Part shown: piece by piece, positions 7,230 through 15,476 of the stretch
Layout of the letters: every line of letters starts with the position of its first letter
Position numbering within the stretch: the first letter of the stretch is position 1
Source of the DNA: Thiohalocapsa sp. PB-PSB1
GTDB lineage: Bacteria; Pseudomonadota; Gammaproteobacteria; Chromatiales; Chromatiaceae
Reading direction: 5' to 3'
DNA: 64,000 nucleotides
Assembly (NCBI GenBank): GCA_016745215.1
Contig: CP050890.1
Coordinates: forward strand, 5,146,001-5,210,000
The notes under the pieces: generated by a model
What the model was told of the DNA's origin: nothing
The model's database searches: none
Seen by the model: the letters and a program-made list of their open reading frames with translations, nothing else
Program-made: the position numbers and the translations under genes

Positions 7230-9965
7230 TCAATCGATGCCATCGGGCTCGTCCGCAGCGGATTCCGATCCGGAATCTGGGCTGTCATCCGAAACATCCC
7301 CCGGGGCCTGCCCCGAGCCGGCATCAATATCCTGGAGGTCGGCATTGGGCTCCAGAGCACTAGGAACAGGCGGGGCAACACTGCCCGTGACATCTGCTCC
7401 GTTGGCATCATCAGCCCCGCCATTGAGGGCGACCACACGCTCAATACCAGCCAGGCGCTGATGCTCACCCAGGTTGATCAGCCTGACGCCTCGGGTGTTG
7501 CGACCCAAAATCGAGATGCCGTCAACGCCGGTGCGCACCAAAGTGCCAGCTTCGGTGATGAGCATAATCTCATCGCCGGGTCGAACCAGTACCGCACCCA
7601 CTTGCTCGCCATTGTCCTCGTTGATGCGCATGGAAATGACGCCCTTGGCGCCGCGACCACGGGTCGGGAATTCTTCCACCGGCGTGCGCTTGCCATAACC
7701 GTCGGTACCAACCGTCAGCACCGTGCCAGGCTCGGCGACCAGCAGTGAGATCACGCGCTGGTTCTCATCCAGCCAAACGCCACGGACACCATGAGCAGTT
7801 CGTCCCATCGAGCGTACCGTGCTCTCGTTAAAACGCACTGCCTTCCCGGCGGATGTAAACAACATCATGTCCTGACGACCATCGCTGACTGCAACACCGA
7901 TGAGTCGCTCATCGGCGTGCAAATCGATCGCGATGATGCCGCGGGCAAGCGGACGCGAGAAATCCGATAAAGGCGTTTTCTTAACCGTGCCCTTGCTGGT
8001 CGCCATAAACACAAAGCTGCCTTCTTCATACTCCGGCACCGGCAGCGTCGCATTGATGCGCTCGCCCGGGTCCAACGCCAGCAGATTGACAATAGGCCGG
8101 CCGCGGGCGTTATGACCAGCCTGCGGCAATTCGTAAACTTTCAACCAGTACACCTTGCCCTGACTGGAAAAACACAATACGGTGTCATGGGAGTTAGCGA
8201 CGAACAGCCGATCGATAAAGTCCTCGTCTTTGGTGCTGGCCGCGCTGCGGCCCTTGCCGCCACGACGCTGAGCCTGATACTCCGATAACGGCTGCGCTTT
8301 GACATAACCGGCATGCGACATGGTCACAACCACGTCCTCGGGTGCGATCAGATCCAACAGAGTCAAATCTGTATGATCGCGCACGATCTCGGTACGGCGG
8401 GCATCGGCGTATTGATCGCGTATTGAGACCAGCTCATCGCGAATCACTTGCATGAGCCGGTCAGGATTGCGCAGGATATCGAGCAACCCGCCAATCTTGA
8501 TTAGGATATCCTCGAACTCCTTAACGATCTTGTCCTGTTCCAGCCCGGTCAGGCGCTGCAACTGCAAATCGAGGATGGCACGCGCCTGGCGTTCGCTGAG
8601 CCGGTATCGGCGGCCGTCCTCGGCTCCGTCTCGGAGCAGGCCGAACTCGGCATCGAGATCGTCCGGGCGAGTCTCGGCAGCGCCGGCACGCTCGAGCATG
8701 CCGGACAGGGCACCGGAAGCCCAGGTGCGTCTCATCAGATCCTCGCGGGCTTGCGCCGGACTGGCAGATGCCTTGATCAGCGCGATGACCTCATCGATGT
8801 TGGCCAACGCAACCGTATAGCCCTCCAACAGGTGAGCCCGATCGCGCGCCTTGCGTAATTCGAAGATGGTGCGTCGGGTGACGACGTCGCGACGGTGCCG
8901 GAGGAAATACTCCAGCATCTGCTTGAGATTGAGAATGCGCGGCTGGCCGTCGACCAAGGCGACCATATTGATACCGAACACAGTCTGCATCTGGGTATGC
9001 TGAAATAGGTTGTTCAGCACCACGTCCGGATAGTAGTCGCGCTTGATCTCGATGACCATGCGCATGCCATCCTTGTCCGACTCGTCGCGCAGTTCCGCGA
9101 TACCCTCGAGTTTTTTCTCCTTGACCAGCTCGGCCATCTTCTCCAGCAGCTTTGCCTTATTCACCTGATACGGCAATTCATCAACGATGATCGCCTCGCG
9201 CCCGCTGCGCTTTTCGGTCTCGACATGGGTGCGGGCTCGAATCTGGATACGCCCGCGCCCGGTGAGATAGGCTTCGCGAATACCACGCACGCCGTTGATC
9301 GTCGCGGCGGTCGGGAAGTCTGGCCCGGGTACGATTTCCAGCAGCCGCGCCACATCAACCAGCGGGTCGTCGATGAGCGCCAAGCAGGCATCAATCACTT
9401 CGCCCAGATTGTGCGGGGGAATGTTGGTGGCCATGCCAACCGCGATCCCGGCGGAGCCATTAACCAGCAGGTTGGGGAAGCGCGCCGGCAGAACGCTCGG
9501 TTCCTGTTCCGATTCGTCGTAATTCGGCGTGAAGTCGACGGTTTCCTTGTCCAAGTCGTCGAGCAGGCTATGCGCAATGCGCGCCATGCGCACCTCGGTG
9601 TAACGCATGGCCGCCGGCGAATCGCCGTCGACCGAGCCGAAGTTACCCTGTCCGTCGATCAGCATGTAGCGCATCGAGAAAGACTGCGCCATGCGGACCA
9701 TGGTATCGTACACAGCCGTATCGCCATGCGGATGGTACTTACCGATCACATCGCCGACGATACGCGCGGACTTTTTGTACGGCTTATTCCAATCATTACC
9801 TAACTCGTTCATCGCAAACAGCACGCGACGATGTACGGGTTTGAGCCCATCGCGCACGTCCGGTAATGCGCGACCAACGATCACGCTCATCGCGTAATCG
9901 AGATACGACTGGCGCATCTCGTCTTCGAGATTAACGGTGAGGACCTCTTTTGCGAAATCGGCCAT
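7230..9965 (-). CDS. gyrA: DNA gyrase subunit A
   Basis: Catalytic breakage-reunion subunit of type II topoisomerase. The 911 residues include the quinolone-resistance region around HPHGDTAVYD, with Thr83 and Asp87 by E. coli numbering, and the DNA-attacking Tyr122 in AAMRYTE. The C-terminal beta-pinwheel carries the GyrA box QRRGGKG, which gives negative supercoiling. A long Asp/Ser/Gly-rich acidic tail (last ~50 residues) is present. Relative to E. coli there is an insertion in the coiled-coil region (around AGAAETRPDDLDAEFG), as in pseudomonads. Thr83 is native in several gammaproteobacteria and is not by itself evidence of resistance. It has its own promoter and heads the serC-serA-pheA-hisC-tyrA run. 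Confidence 0.97.
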   Translation of the reverse strand: MADFAKEVLTVNLEDEMRQSYLDYAMSVIVGRALPDVRDGLKPVHRRVLFAMNELGNDWNKPYKKSARIVGDVIGKYHPHGDTAVYDTMVRMAQSFSMRYMLIDGQGNFGSVDGDSPAAMRYTEVRMARIAHSLLDDLDKETVDFTPNYDESEQEPSVLPARFPNLLVNGSAGIAVGMATNIPPHNLGEVIDACLALIDDPLVDVARLLEIVPGPDFPTAATINGVRGIREAYLTGRGRIQIRARTHVETEKRSGREAIIVDELPYQVNKAKLLEKMAELVKEKKLEGIAELRDESDKDGMRMVIEIKRDYYPDVVLNNLFQHTQMQTVFGINMVALVDGQPRILNLKQMLEYFLRHRRDVVTRRTIFELRKARDRAHLLEGYTVALANIDEVIALIKASASPAQAREDLMRRTWASGALSGMLERAGAAETRPDDLDAEFGLLRDGAEDGRRYRLSERQARAILDLQLQRLTGLEQDKIVKEFEDILIKIGGLLDILRNPDRLMQVIRDELVSIRDQYADARRTEIVRDHTDLTLLDLIAPEDVVVTMSHAGYVKAQPLSEYQAQRRGGKGRSAASTKDEDFIDRLFVANSHDTVLCFSSQGKVYWLKVYELPQAGHNARGRPIVNLLALDPGERINATLPVPEYEEGSFVFMATSKGTVKKTPLSDFSRPLARGIIAIDLHADERLIGVAVSDGRQDMMLFTSAGKAVRFNESTVRSMGRTAHGVRGVWLDENQRVISLLVAEPGTVLTVGTDGYGKRTPVEEFPTRGRGAKGVISMRINEDNGEQVGAVLVRPGDEIMLITEAGTLVRTGVDGISILGRNTRGVRLINLGEHQRLAGIERVVALNGGADDANGADVTGSVAPPVPSALEPNADLQDIDAGSGQAPGDVSDDSPDSGSESAADEPDGID

Positions 9966-10074
9966 AGAGAAAAATCGGTGTGAGGAGAATCCTTGTGGTG
10001 GCCTTAGTGGCCGCGATGGTGTGCCCTGGAAGGCGACTTATCAGACGCGGGCTAAGGCGTACAAAAAGAGTAGA

Positions 10075-10083
10075 ATTATAGCA
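10075..10083 (-). promoter_or_regulatory. Extended -10 promoter for gyrA
   Basis: The minus strand reads TGCTATAAT, a perfect -10 hexamer with the TGn extension. It lies about 110 bp before the gyrA ATG in an otherwise empty 271-bp gap after rimO. No good -35 box is seen at 16-18 bp, as is usual for extended -10 promoters. This is a sequence match only. Confidence 0.55.
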
Positions 10084-10236
10084 CGTGCAACGATTGAACA
10101 GCAGCTGCCGATCGCAAGGCAGCCCGAATAACAGATACCTAACAGATACCGGTCAGCAAACCCGGAATTCCTGCACAGATGCGGATTCTGGGCATGCCCA
10201 ACCGCCGGTAAATTCGCCGAGTATCGACAATCCAAC

Positions 10237-11580
10237 TCATGCGCCCACGGGCTGCCCGTACAGGTCATGATCGGCGCTGGCGGTAATCTCTACTTCAATG
10301 AAGTCCCCGGGATCGATGTCCCAGGCACCTTCGATGATGACATTGCCATCGATCTGCGGTGCATCGCCTTGGCCGCGGGCAATAACAGCTTGCTCCTCGA
10401 CTTCATCCACCAGCACAATCATGCGCTGGCCGACACGCCTGGCGAGCTTGGCCCGGCTGATCTCTGCCTGCTCAGACATAAAGCGTTGCAGACGCTCCTG
10501 CTTGATCGGCTCCGGCACCTCGCCGGGCAGCGCATTGGCGGCGGCACCCTGAACCGGCGAGTAGGCGAAACAACCGACGCGATCAAGCTGGGCCTCGCGC
10601 AAAAACTCAAGCAAGCATTCGAAGTCAGCCTCGGTCTCACCGGGAAAGCCAACGATAAAGGTACTACGCAAGACCAGTTCCGGACAAATACGCCGCCATC
10701 CTGACAAACGCTCCAGCACTCGCTCCGCCGCCGCGGGCCGGCGCATGGCCTTGAGCACGGGCGCACTGCCATGCTGCAACGGCATATCCAGGTAAGGCAG
10801 GATCAACTGGTCCGCCATCAGTGGGATCAATCGGTCCACCCGTGGATAGGGGTAGACATAGTGCAACCGCACCCAGGCCGTCAACTCGCCCAAATGGCGA
10901 GCCAGATTCTCGATGTCAGTGCGCAATGGACGCCCGCGCCAGAAATCATGCCGACAGCGGATGTCCAGACCATAGGCGCTGGTATCCTGGGCAATGATCA
11001 ACAGCTCGCGCACCCCGGTCTCCACCAGTCGCTCGGCCTCCGCCAATACCTGGCCGATCGGCCGGCTGACCAGGTCGCCGCGCATGCTGGGGATGATGCA
11101 AAAGCTGCAACGATGATTACAGCCTTCAGAGATCTTCACATAGGCGTAGTGAGCAGGCGTCAATTTGACTTCCCGCGTCGGTAGCAGACTCGTGAAGGGA
11201 TGTGCCGGGGGCGGCAGATGGGAATGTACCGCCTGCATGACCTCGGCATAGGCATGCGCCCCGGTGACGGCCAGCACATTCGGATATGCCTCGCGAATAA
11301 GCCGCGCGCGAGTACCGAGACAGCCGGTAACGATGACACGACCGTTCTGCTCGAGAGCTTCACCAATGGCAGCCAGGGATTCCTCCACCGCCGCATCGAT
11401 AAAACCGCAAGTATTGACAACCACCAGATCCGCACCCTGGTAATCTGGCGATATGGCATAGCCTTCTGCTGTTAACTGGGTCAGGATGCGCTCGGAATCG
11501 ACAGTCGCTTTCGGGCAACCGAGGCTGACAAAGCCAATACGTGGGAGATCCAAGCTCGCCTGTGACGTGACGGTATTCAT
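10237..11580 (-). CDS. rimO: Ribosomal protein S12 methylthiotransferase
   Basis: Radical-SAM enzyme that adds a methylthio group to the conserved aspartate of ribosomal protein S12 (rpsL is also in this window). The 447 residues have the N-terminal UPF0004 domain with SLGCPKATVDSE (about 19-30) and further cluster cysteines in NTCGF and TGCLG. The radical SAM motif CNHRCSFC (CxxxCxxC, about 153-160) follows, and the C-terminal TRAM domain contains EGAWDIDPGDFIEVEI. The length matches E. coli RimO (about 441). It is transcribed toward gyrA but separated from it by 271 bp that contain the gyrA promoter. Confidence 0.95.
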   Translation of the reverse strand: MNTVTSQASLDLPRIGFVSLGCPKATVDSERILTQLTAEGYAISPDYQGADLVVVNTCGFIDAAVEESLAAIGEALEQNGRVIVTGCLGTRARLIREAYPNVLAVTGAHAYAEVMQAVHSHLPPPAHPFTSLLPTREVKLTPAHYAYVKISEGCNHRCSFCIIPSMRGDLVSRPIGQVLAEAERLVETGVRELLIIAQDTSAYGLDIRCRHDFWRGRPLRTDIENLARHLGELTAWVRLHYVYPYPRVDRLIPLMADQLILPYLDMPLQHGSAPVLKAMRRPAAAERVLERLSGWRRICPELVLRSTFIVGFPGETEADFECLLEFLREAQLDRVGCFAYSPVQGAAANALPGEVPEPIKQERLQRFMSEQAEISRAKLARRVGQRMIVLVDEVEEQAVIARGQGDAPQIDGNVIIEGAWDIDPGDFIEVEITASADHDLYGQPVGA

Positions 11581-12165
11581 GGCAAGTATCTACTATAAAG
11601 ATGATCCGACCGCAGCGATTCGAGGCCAGCCGGCCGGGAAATGAAGACAGCCGGTAGAGCGGCAAATGCTTGGGTTAAGGTCAAAAAAGCACCGAGGACG
11701 TTATCCTGCTCAACGTATGCCTTCGAGTTCGACTGCATCATGCTTGAGGGTTGCCCCGGCACAGACGACATGAGCAAACGTGCGCTTACTCATGACATGA
11801 ATAACCAATGACATGCATAAAAAATGCATATACAGCATGGTTTTTTTCTGCCATCGACTGATTACATTTTACTTACCGGATACGATTACAGTGCCCTTTT
11901 TACAACATGAATGCAGTTTGGTTGTGCATCCAGTGATGTGAATGGGTCAGGTGCTAATCGACTCACTGGGTCTTGTGACTTTTATAAAGACCAATATTGA
12001 CCCTTGAAATATACAATTTAAGGAGTAGGATACTGGCTGGAGACTAGCTGAAAACCATAATACTTATCTAAATCGCGCTGGCGGTCCACACAACATCTCA
12101 GACTCGCAAGCAAATCGATCAACAATTCGTCGATACAGGGCGAAGCCTCCTTGGAGCAAATTCGG
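11581..12165. other. Intergenic region without a recognisable gene
   Basis: This 585-bp gap separates the divergent rimO (minus) and the small membrane protein gene (plus). It is clearly more AT-rich than its surroundings, especially 11810-12030, and holds short repeated ACATGA/ATGCAT words around 11790-11840. Only short ORFs without homology signals are found, on both strands. I see no tRNA or clear terminator. It probably holds both divergent promoters, but I cannot pick out convincing -35/-10 pairs. Confidence 0.5.
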
Positions 12166-12306
12166 ATGAAACACTGCAAACTGTGCAATCTCAGCCGCGT
12201 CTGCAACGACCTGCCGGGAGTCTGCATTTTAATACCCTATTTGACAGTAGCCGTGGTCGCCGTCTCAGTTGGCTACCTATTCGTAACTCAGGAAATCTTG
12301 GCCTAA
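12166..12306 (+). CDS. Small Cys-rich single-pass membrane protein (46 residues)
   Basis: An ATG at 12166 is preceded by GGAG nine bases upstream and opens a 46-codon frame ending in TAA at 12304-12306. The N-terminal 20 residues are polar with four cysteines spaced C-x2-C-x5-C-x6-C (MKHCKLCNLSRVCNDLPGVC, residues 1-20). They are followed by one strongly hydrophobic helix (about 21-42) and a short charged end. The cysteine spacing looks designed for a metal or cofactor, or for disulfides, but I do not recognise a family. Its last three codons overlap the start of a 17-bp tandem repeat array. A good ribosome-binding site, one clean TM helix and clustered cysteines make it more likely real than chance. 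Confidence 0.6.
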   Translation: MKHCKLCNLSRVCNDLPGVCILIPYLTVAVVAVSVGYLFVTQEILA

Positions 12307-12399
12307 GAGAAACGTTGGTCTGAGACAAATCTTGGTCCAAGACAACTCTTGGTCCAAGATAAATCTCGCTCTAAGAGCAATCTTAATCTAAGACAAGTT
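12298..12399 (+). repeat. Six tandem copies of a degenerate 17-bp palindromic unit
   Basis: Six consecutive 17-mers run without spacers. Units 2-4 read TTGGTCTGAGACAAATC, TTGGTCCAAGACAACTC and TTGGTCCAAGATAAATC; units 1, 5 and 6 are more diverged. The core CTTGGTCCAAG is itself a palindrome, so each unit is a small dyad with about 1.6 helical turns between centres. The array begins inside the 46-residue ORF's last codons and ends 104 bp before the FKBP gene start. Spacing and symmetry fit a multi-site operator or a repeated RNA hairpin; there are no spacers, so it is not a CRISPR. Confidence 0.85.
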
Positions 12400-12503
12400 G
12401 CGCTAATTTTGGCGGCCGGATTTCCGCCAGCCAACCTCCGGTTCACATCAGCCGCCGATTGTTCCGGCGGCCCACCATCCAATACCACTCTATCCTGGTG
12501 CAT

Positions 12504-12953
12504 ATGAATGCGGATAAAGGCAGGCCCAATCGCATCAGACTAGGTTCACGAGTGCGGCTTCGTTTGTCGATTCATTTACAAGATGGCACCGAGGTATTCT
12601 CCAGCTTTGCAGGAGACCCTCTATGCTTTCGCGTTGGCGATGGCAGCATCGCACCCGGCCTAGAATCCCTGCTGCTCGAGCTGTCCATCGGCAGTGACAC
12701 TCACGTTTTGGCTCGCGGTGCAGATCTCTTCGGCACACCGGATCCGACACTGATTCGCACCCTGCCGATGCAAGACTTCCCCGCGGACTTTGCCCCGAAT
12801 GCCGGACACATCGTCCGATTCGACACGCCCGGGGGGCAGGAGACTGTCGGCACCATACTCGACAGTAATAACCAGGGTGTACTTGTCGATTTCAATCATC
12901 CGCTGTCAAGACATAGCCTGAACTTGCGGATGCAGGTGCTTGCAGACGATTAA
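12504..12953 (+). CDS. fkpB: FKBP-type peptidyl-prolyl cis-trans isomerase, SlpA/FkpB-like
   Basis: The 149-residue product starting at the ATG at 12504 (MNADKGRP) has the SlpA-type FKBP layout. It includes GSRVRLRLSIHLQDGTEV (about 13-30), a GDGSIAPGLESLLLEL stretch corresponding to the GDGS.PG.E..L.GL motif, an inserted IF-type region, and a C-terminal VDFNHPL strand (VDFNHPLAG in the family). It likely acts as a cytoplasmic prolyl isomerase and chaperone. Several aromatic pocket residues are less conserved than usual. In most relatives the gene adjoins lspA/ispH, but not here. Its TAA stop (12951-12953) is also the first three bases of a short foldback repeat. Confidence 0.78.
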   Translation: MNADKGRPNRIRLGSRVRLRLSIHLQDGTEVFSSFAGDPLCFRVGDGSIAPGLESLLLELSIGSDTHVLARGADLFGTPDPTLIRTLPMQDFPADFAPNAGHIVRFDTPGGQETVGTILDSNNQGVLVDFNHPLSRHSLNLRMQVLADD

Positions 12954-12980
12954 GGCGATCGCCGGAGAGAAATCGCCTAA
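12951..12980 (+). repeat. Minimal copy of the AGGCGATT foldback (MITE-like) repeat, copy 1
   Basis: This 30-bp sequence consists of the two ends of the family joined together: AAGGCGATCGCCGGAGAGAA and then AATCGCCTAA. Full-length relatives lie at 17212-17377, 57261-57377 and 59914-60032. It looks like an internal-deletion derivative. The first TAA is the fkpB stop codon. Confidence 0.7.
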
Positions 12981-13133
12981 GCAGATACGCGATTTCGATC
13001 ATTCGTCTGATATGTGATCGGTACACGATTGGCGCTTAATCAACCGAATCCGAAAAGATCATTTTCGTCGACGCCCGTCCAGGTTAGTCTGGCTGACATC
13101 ATGTTCCAGTCCGACTTAACCTAAGGTCCAATC

Positions 13134-13886
13134 ATGCCGGATTATGTTCCCCACTCCGATCTGCTGGTAAACCGCATCATTCTGATCACCGGCGCCGCCG
13201 AGGGCGTTGGCCACGCAGTCGCCCGCGCCTGCGCCCGCCATGGCGCCACGGTGATTCTCAGCGGCTTCGACGAGGCCAGGCTGGAAGCCGTATACGACCA
13301 GATCGAGGCCGACGGCTGCCCACAACCAGCCAGCCTGCCGCTCGATCTGGAACAGGCCGACGAACCACTGTACCTGGGCGTGGCCAGCACCCTCGGTGAC
13401 GAATTCGGCCGTCTAGACGGCTTGGTCCACTGCGCCACCTATGCGCCATTCCTGAGCCGTATCGACGACTACGATGCCAAGGAATGGGAGCGCGTACTGC
13501 GCATCAACCTCAGCGCCCCATTTCTGCTTACCCAGGCCTGCATGCCGCTGTTGCGGGCGGCCGACGATGCTTCGATCGTATTCACGTCCGATCGCGTTGG
13601 TCGTCGCGGGCTTGCCTATTGGGGCGCCTTCGCCGCCGCCAAATTCGGTATCGAGGGCTTGATGCAAACTTTGGCAGAGGAAACCAGCGCCAGCACGGCT
13701 ATCCGTGTCAACAGCCTCGACCCTGGCGCGGTCCGCTCGGCCCAGCGCCGACAGCTCTACCCGGGCGAGGATCCAAATACCTTGCCCATGCCGGACAGCA
13801 TCGTGGCCATGTATCTGTGGCTGCTGGGAGCGGACTCCAAAGGCACCACCGGGCAAGCCCTGAATGCACAAAAGACTGCACAATAG
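13134..13886 (+). CDS. SDR-family protein (YciK-like) lacking the catalytic Ser and Tyr
   Basis: A 250-residue classical short-chain dehydrogenase fold, closest in motif order to YciK. The cofactor motif TGAAEGVG (19-26) and the structural Asn of RINLSAPF (Asn125) are intact, as is the active-site Lys170. The catalytic Tyr of YxxxK is Phe166 (FAAAK). The residue 13 positions before it, normally the catalytic Ser, is Asp153. The DNA reads TTC for Phe166, so this is not a frame error, and the rest of the protein is undamaged. It is therefore either a non-catalytic nucleotide-binding SDR or one using other chemistry. It is transcribed with hisI downstream (260 bp). Confidence 0.85.
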   Translation: MPDYVPHSDLLVNRIILITGAAEGVGHAVARACARHGATVILSGFDEARLEAVYDQIEADGCPQPASLPLDLEQADEPLYLGVASTLGDEFGRLDGLVHCATYAPFLSRIDDYDAKEWERVLRINLSAPFLLTQACMPLLRAADDASIVFTSDRVGRRGLAYWGAFAAAKFGIEGLMQTLAEETSASTAIRVNSLDPGAVRSAQRRQLYPGEDPNTLPMPDSIVAMYLWLLGADSKGTTGQALNAQKTAQ

Positions 13887-14146
13887 GCTAGCGCAGTGGT
13901 GCGGATATCCCGCTACCGTTTCTACTGTTTGTTGTTGTCGTAATCGCTCATCTTGGGTTATCGATGACGACAATGACAATGACTGCAAACGGTCTCGCGA
14001 CTTCCGCAGCAGAGCACCAGTCTACCTGACAGCTTGCCCAATCCGACCGAATAAATACCTCAGGCCAACTTTAGAACATCCGCATCGCCGGAGCGTCCAC
14101 GCGGGCTGAAGTAGCCGCCCAATATGAATGAATTTGGAGACCTTCT

Positions 14147-14590
14147 ATGACTACCAAGCATCGTATTACAAGCAATGAAAAAGCTAGACTAGGGGATTCC
14201 CTGCCCTGGACCGAGGTGCGTGCCTCGCTCAAGCTGAATACCGACGGCCTGATTCCGGCGATTGCTCAGCAGTATGATAGTGGCCAGGTGCTGATGATGG
14301 CCTGGATGAATCTGGAATCCCTGGACGAGACCCTGAGTACCGGCCGAGTCTGTTACTGGTCGCGCTCCCGCGGCAAGCTCTGGCGCAAAGGCGAGTCGTC
14401 TGGCCAGGTTCAGATGCTCAAGGAAATGCGCCTCGATTGCGACGGCGACACCCTGCTGCTGCTAGTGGATCAAACCGGTCCGGCCTGTCACACCGGTCGG
14501 GGCAACTGCTTTTATAATGCCGTGCGCGGCGACCGGGTCGAGGTCATCGCCGAGCCGCTGATCGATCCCGAAACCCTGTATAACAAGTGA
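14147..14590 (+). CDS. hisI: Phosphoribosyl-AMP cyclohydrolase
   Basis: Third step of histidine synthesis, hydrolysing the adenine ring of PR-AMP. The 147-residue protein is a stand-alone HisI without a fused HisE domain. Signatures are WMNLESL (53-59), YWSRSRGKLWRKGESSG (70-86), the metal-site DCDGD (97-101) and the zinc cysteines Cys98, Cys114 (ACHTG) and Cys121. A GGAG ribosome-binding site lies 7 bp before the ATG. No hisE or other early his gene is adjacent; hisC lies 11 kb away on the other strand. Confidence 0.94.
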   Translation: MTTKHRITSNEKARLGDSLPWTEVRASLKLNTDGLIPAIAQQYDSGQVLMMAWMNLESLDETLSTGRVCYWSRSRGKLWRKGESSGQVQMLKEMRLDCDGDTLLLLVDQTGPACHTGRGNCFYNAVRGDRVEVIAEPLIDPETLYNK

Positions 14591-14661
14591 CCGGAACCCA
14601 CGCCAAAGATCGAACAGTATCAGACCTGGAATAGGGCCGCGAGTGCGCACGGCGCATCGCG

Positions 14662-15294
14662 TCAGCTTGCCGGTACTCTGGGGTTGAGACTGTAGCTGCC
14701 GACAATCGAAGCCTGCGCCAACACATGGCCCTCGATTGCGGCCAACACCTGATTACGGTCGAAACGTCCTTCAACCGGGCAGCGTGGGAGATCCAGCGCA
14801 TAGAGGGTGAAGTGATAGTGATGGACAATGGAATCGTTCCACGGTGGGCAGGGACCGTCATATCCATAATAGTCGCCGGACATGTCGCCATCACCAGAAA
14901 ACCAATCGGTATAGCTGTTGATACCCTGCCGAGTGCCGTCGGCAGACTCCGGGCCAGGCTTACCGCGCGCGCTGACTTCAGAGCAAAATTCACCTTCGGC
15001 AATGCCGTCACGATTCGGTTGCAGGTCTATCAGCACCCAATGGGTAAAATCCACCCTTGGTAAATCTGCCGGAATCTCACGATCTTCTTTATTGACATCG
15101 TCGCCACGACTGGGAACGTCTGGATCATGACAGATCAGAACAAGAGATTGCGTGCCAGCAGGAAGATCGGACCAGGCAATATGTGGGTTCCGATTCTGCC
15201 CCAGGGTAACGTGCCCTTGTTCGGCAGGCACACAGAAGGCAAATTCGCCAGGGATGGGCTGACCGTTGACGATGGAATTAGAGCTGAGTTTCAC
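14662..15294 (-). CDS. YbhB/YbcL family Raf kinase inhibitor-like protein (PEBP)
   Basis: A 210-residue phosphatidylethanolamine-binding-protein fold. The ligand-pocket motifs are CHDPDVPSRGDD (about 55-66), DFTHWVLIDL (about 82-91) and GPCPPWNDSIVHHYHF (about 146-161), followed by the family's FTLYALDLP strand. Bacterial members are small soluble proteins of unclear function, suggested to bind anions or small ligands. It is about 20 residues longer than many homologues, with an insert around 112-140 rich in Asp/Gly/Tyr. It is convergent with hisI (71 bp). Confidence 0.88.
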   Translation of the reverse strand: MKLSSNSIVNGQPIPGEFAFCVPAEQGHVTLGQNRNPHIAWSDLPAGTQSLVLICHDPDVPSRGDDVNKEDREIPADLPRVDFTHWVLIDLQPNRDGIAEGEFCSEVSARGKPGPESADGTRQGINSYTDWFSGDGDMSGDYYGYDGPCPPWNDSIVHHYHFTLYALDLPRCPVEGRFDRNQVLAAIEGHVLAQASIVGSYSLNPRVPAS

Positions 15295-15476
15295 GCCGTT
15301 TTCCTTACATTCTATGTTAAAGAGGGGAATGATGTAGATGCAGTCCCGAGGATTGAACAGTTGCGGGGCGAATCGGTTCCGGCCCTCTCCCTCTGGTGCC
15401 AGCTGATACCCAAACTAGGATGGGCTGATTTCCAGATTGGGGCCGAAAATCCTGAATCACTTGCAATCCCAACAGA

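Noticed and set aside
9699..9720. GyrA Thr83 as a fluoroquinolone-resistance mutation
   Set aside because: Thr is the native residue at this position in several gammaproteobacteria, including Pseudomonas, and Asp87 is unchanged.
9225..9803. 192-residue plus-strand ORF
   Set aside because: It is the antisense shadow of gyrA.
12018..12227. 69-residue ORF on the minus strand
   Set aside because: It is antisense to the better-supported 46-residue membrane protein, has no family signal and no clear ribosome-binding site.
12298..12399. CRISPR array
   Set aside because: The 17-bp units abut directly with no spacers, and no cas genes are present.
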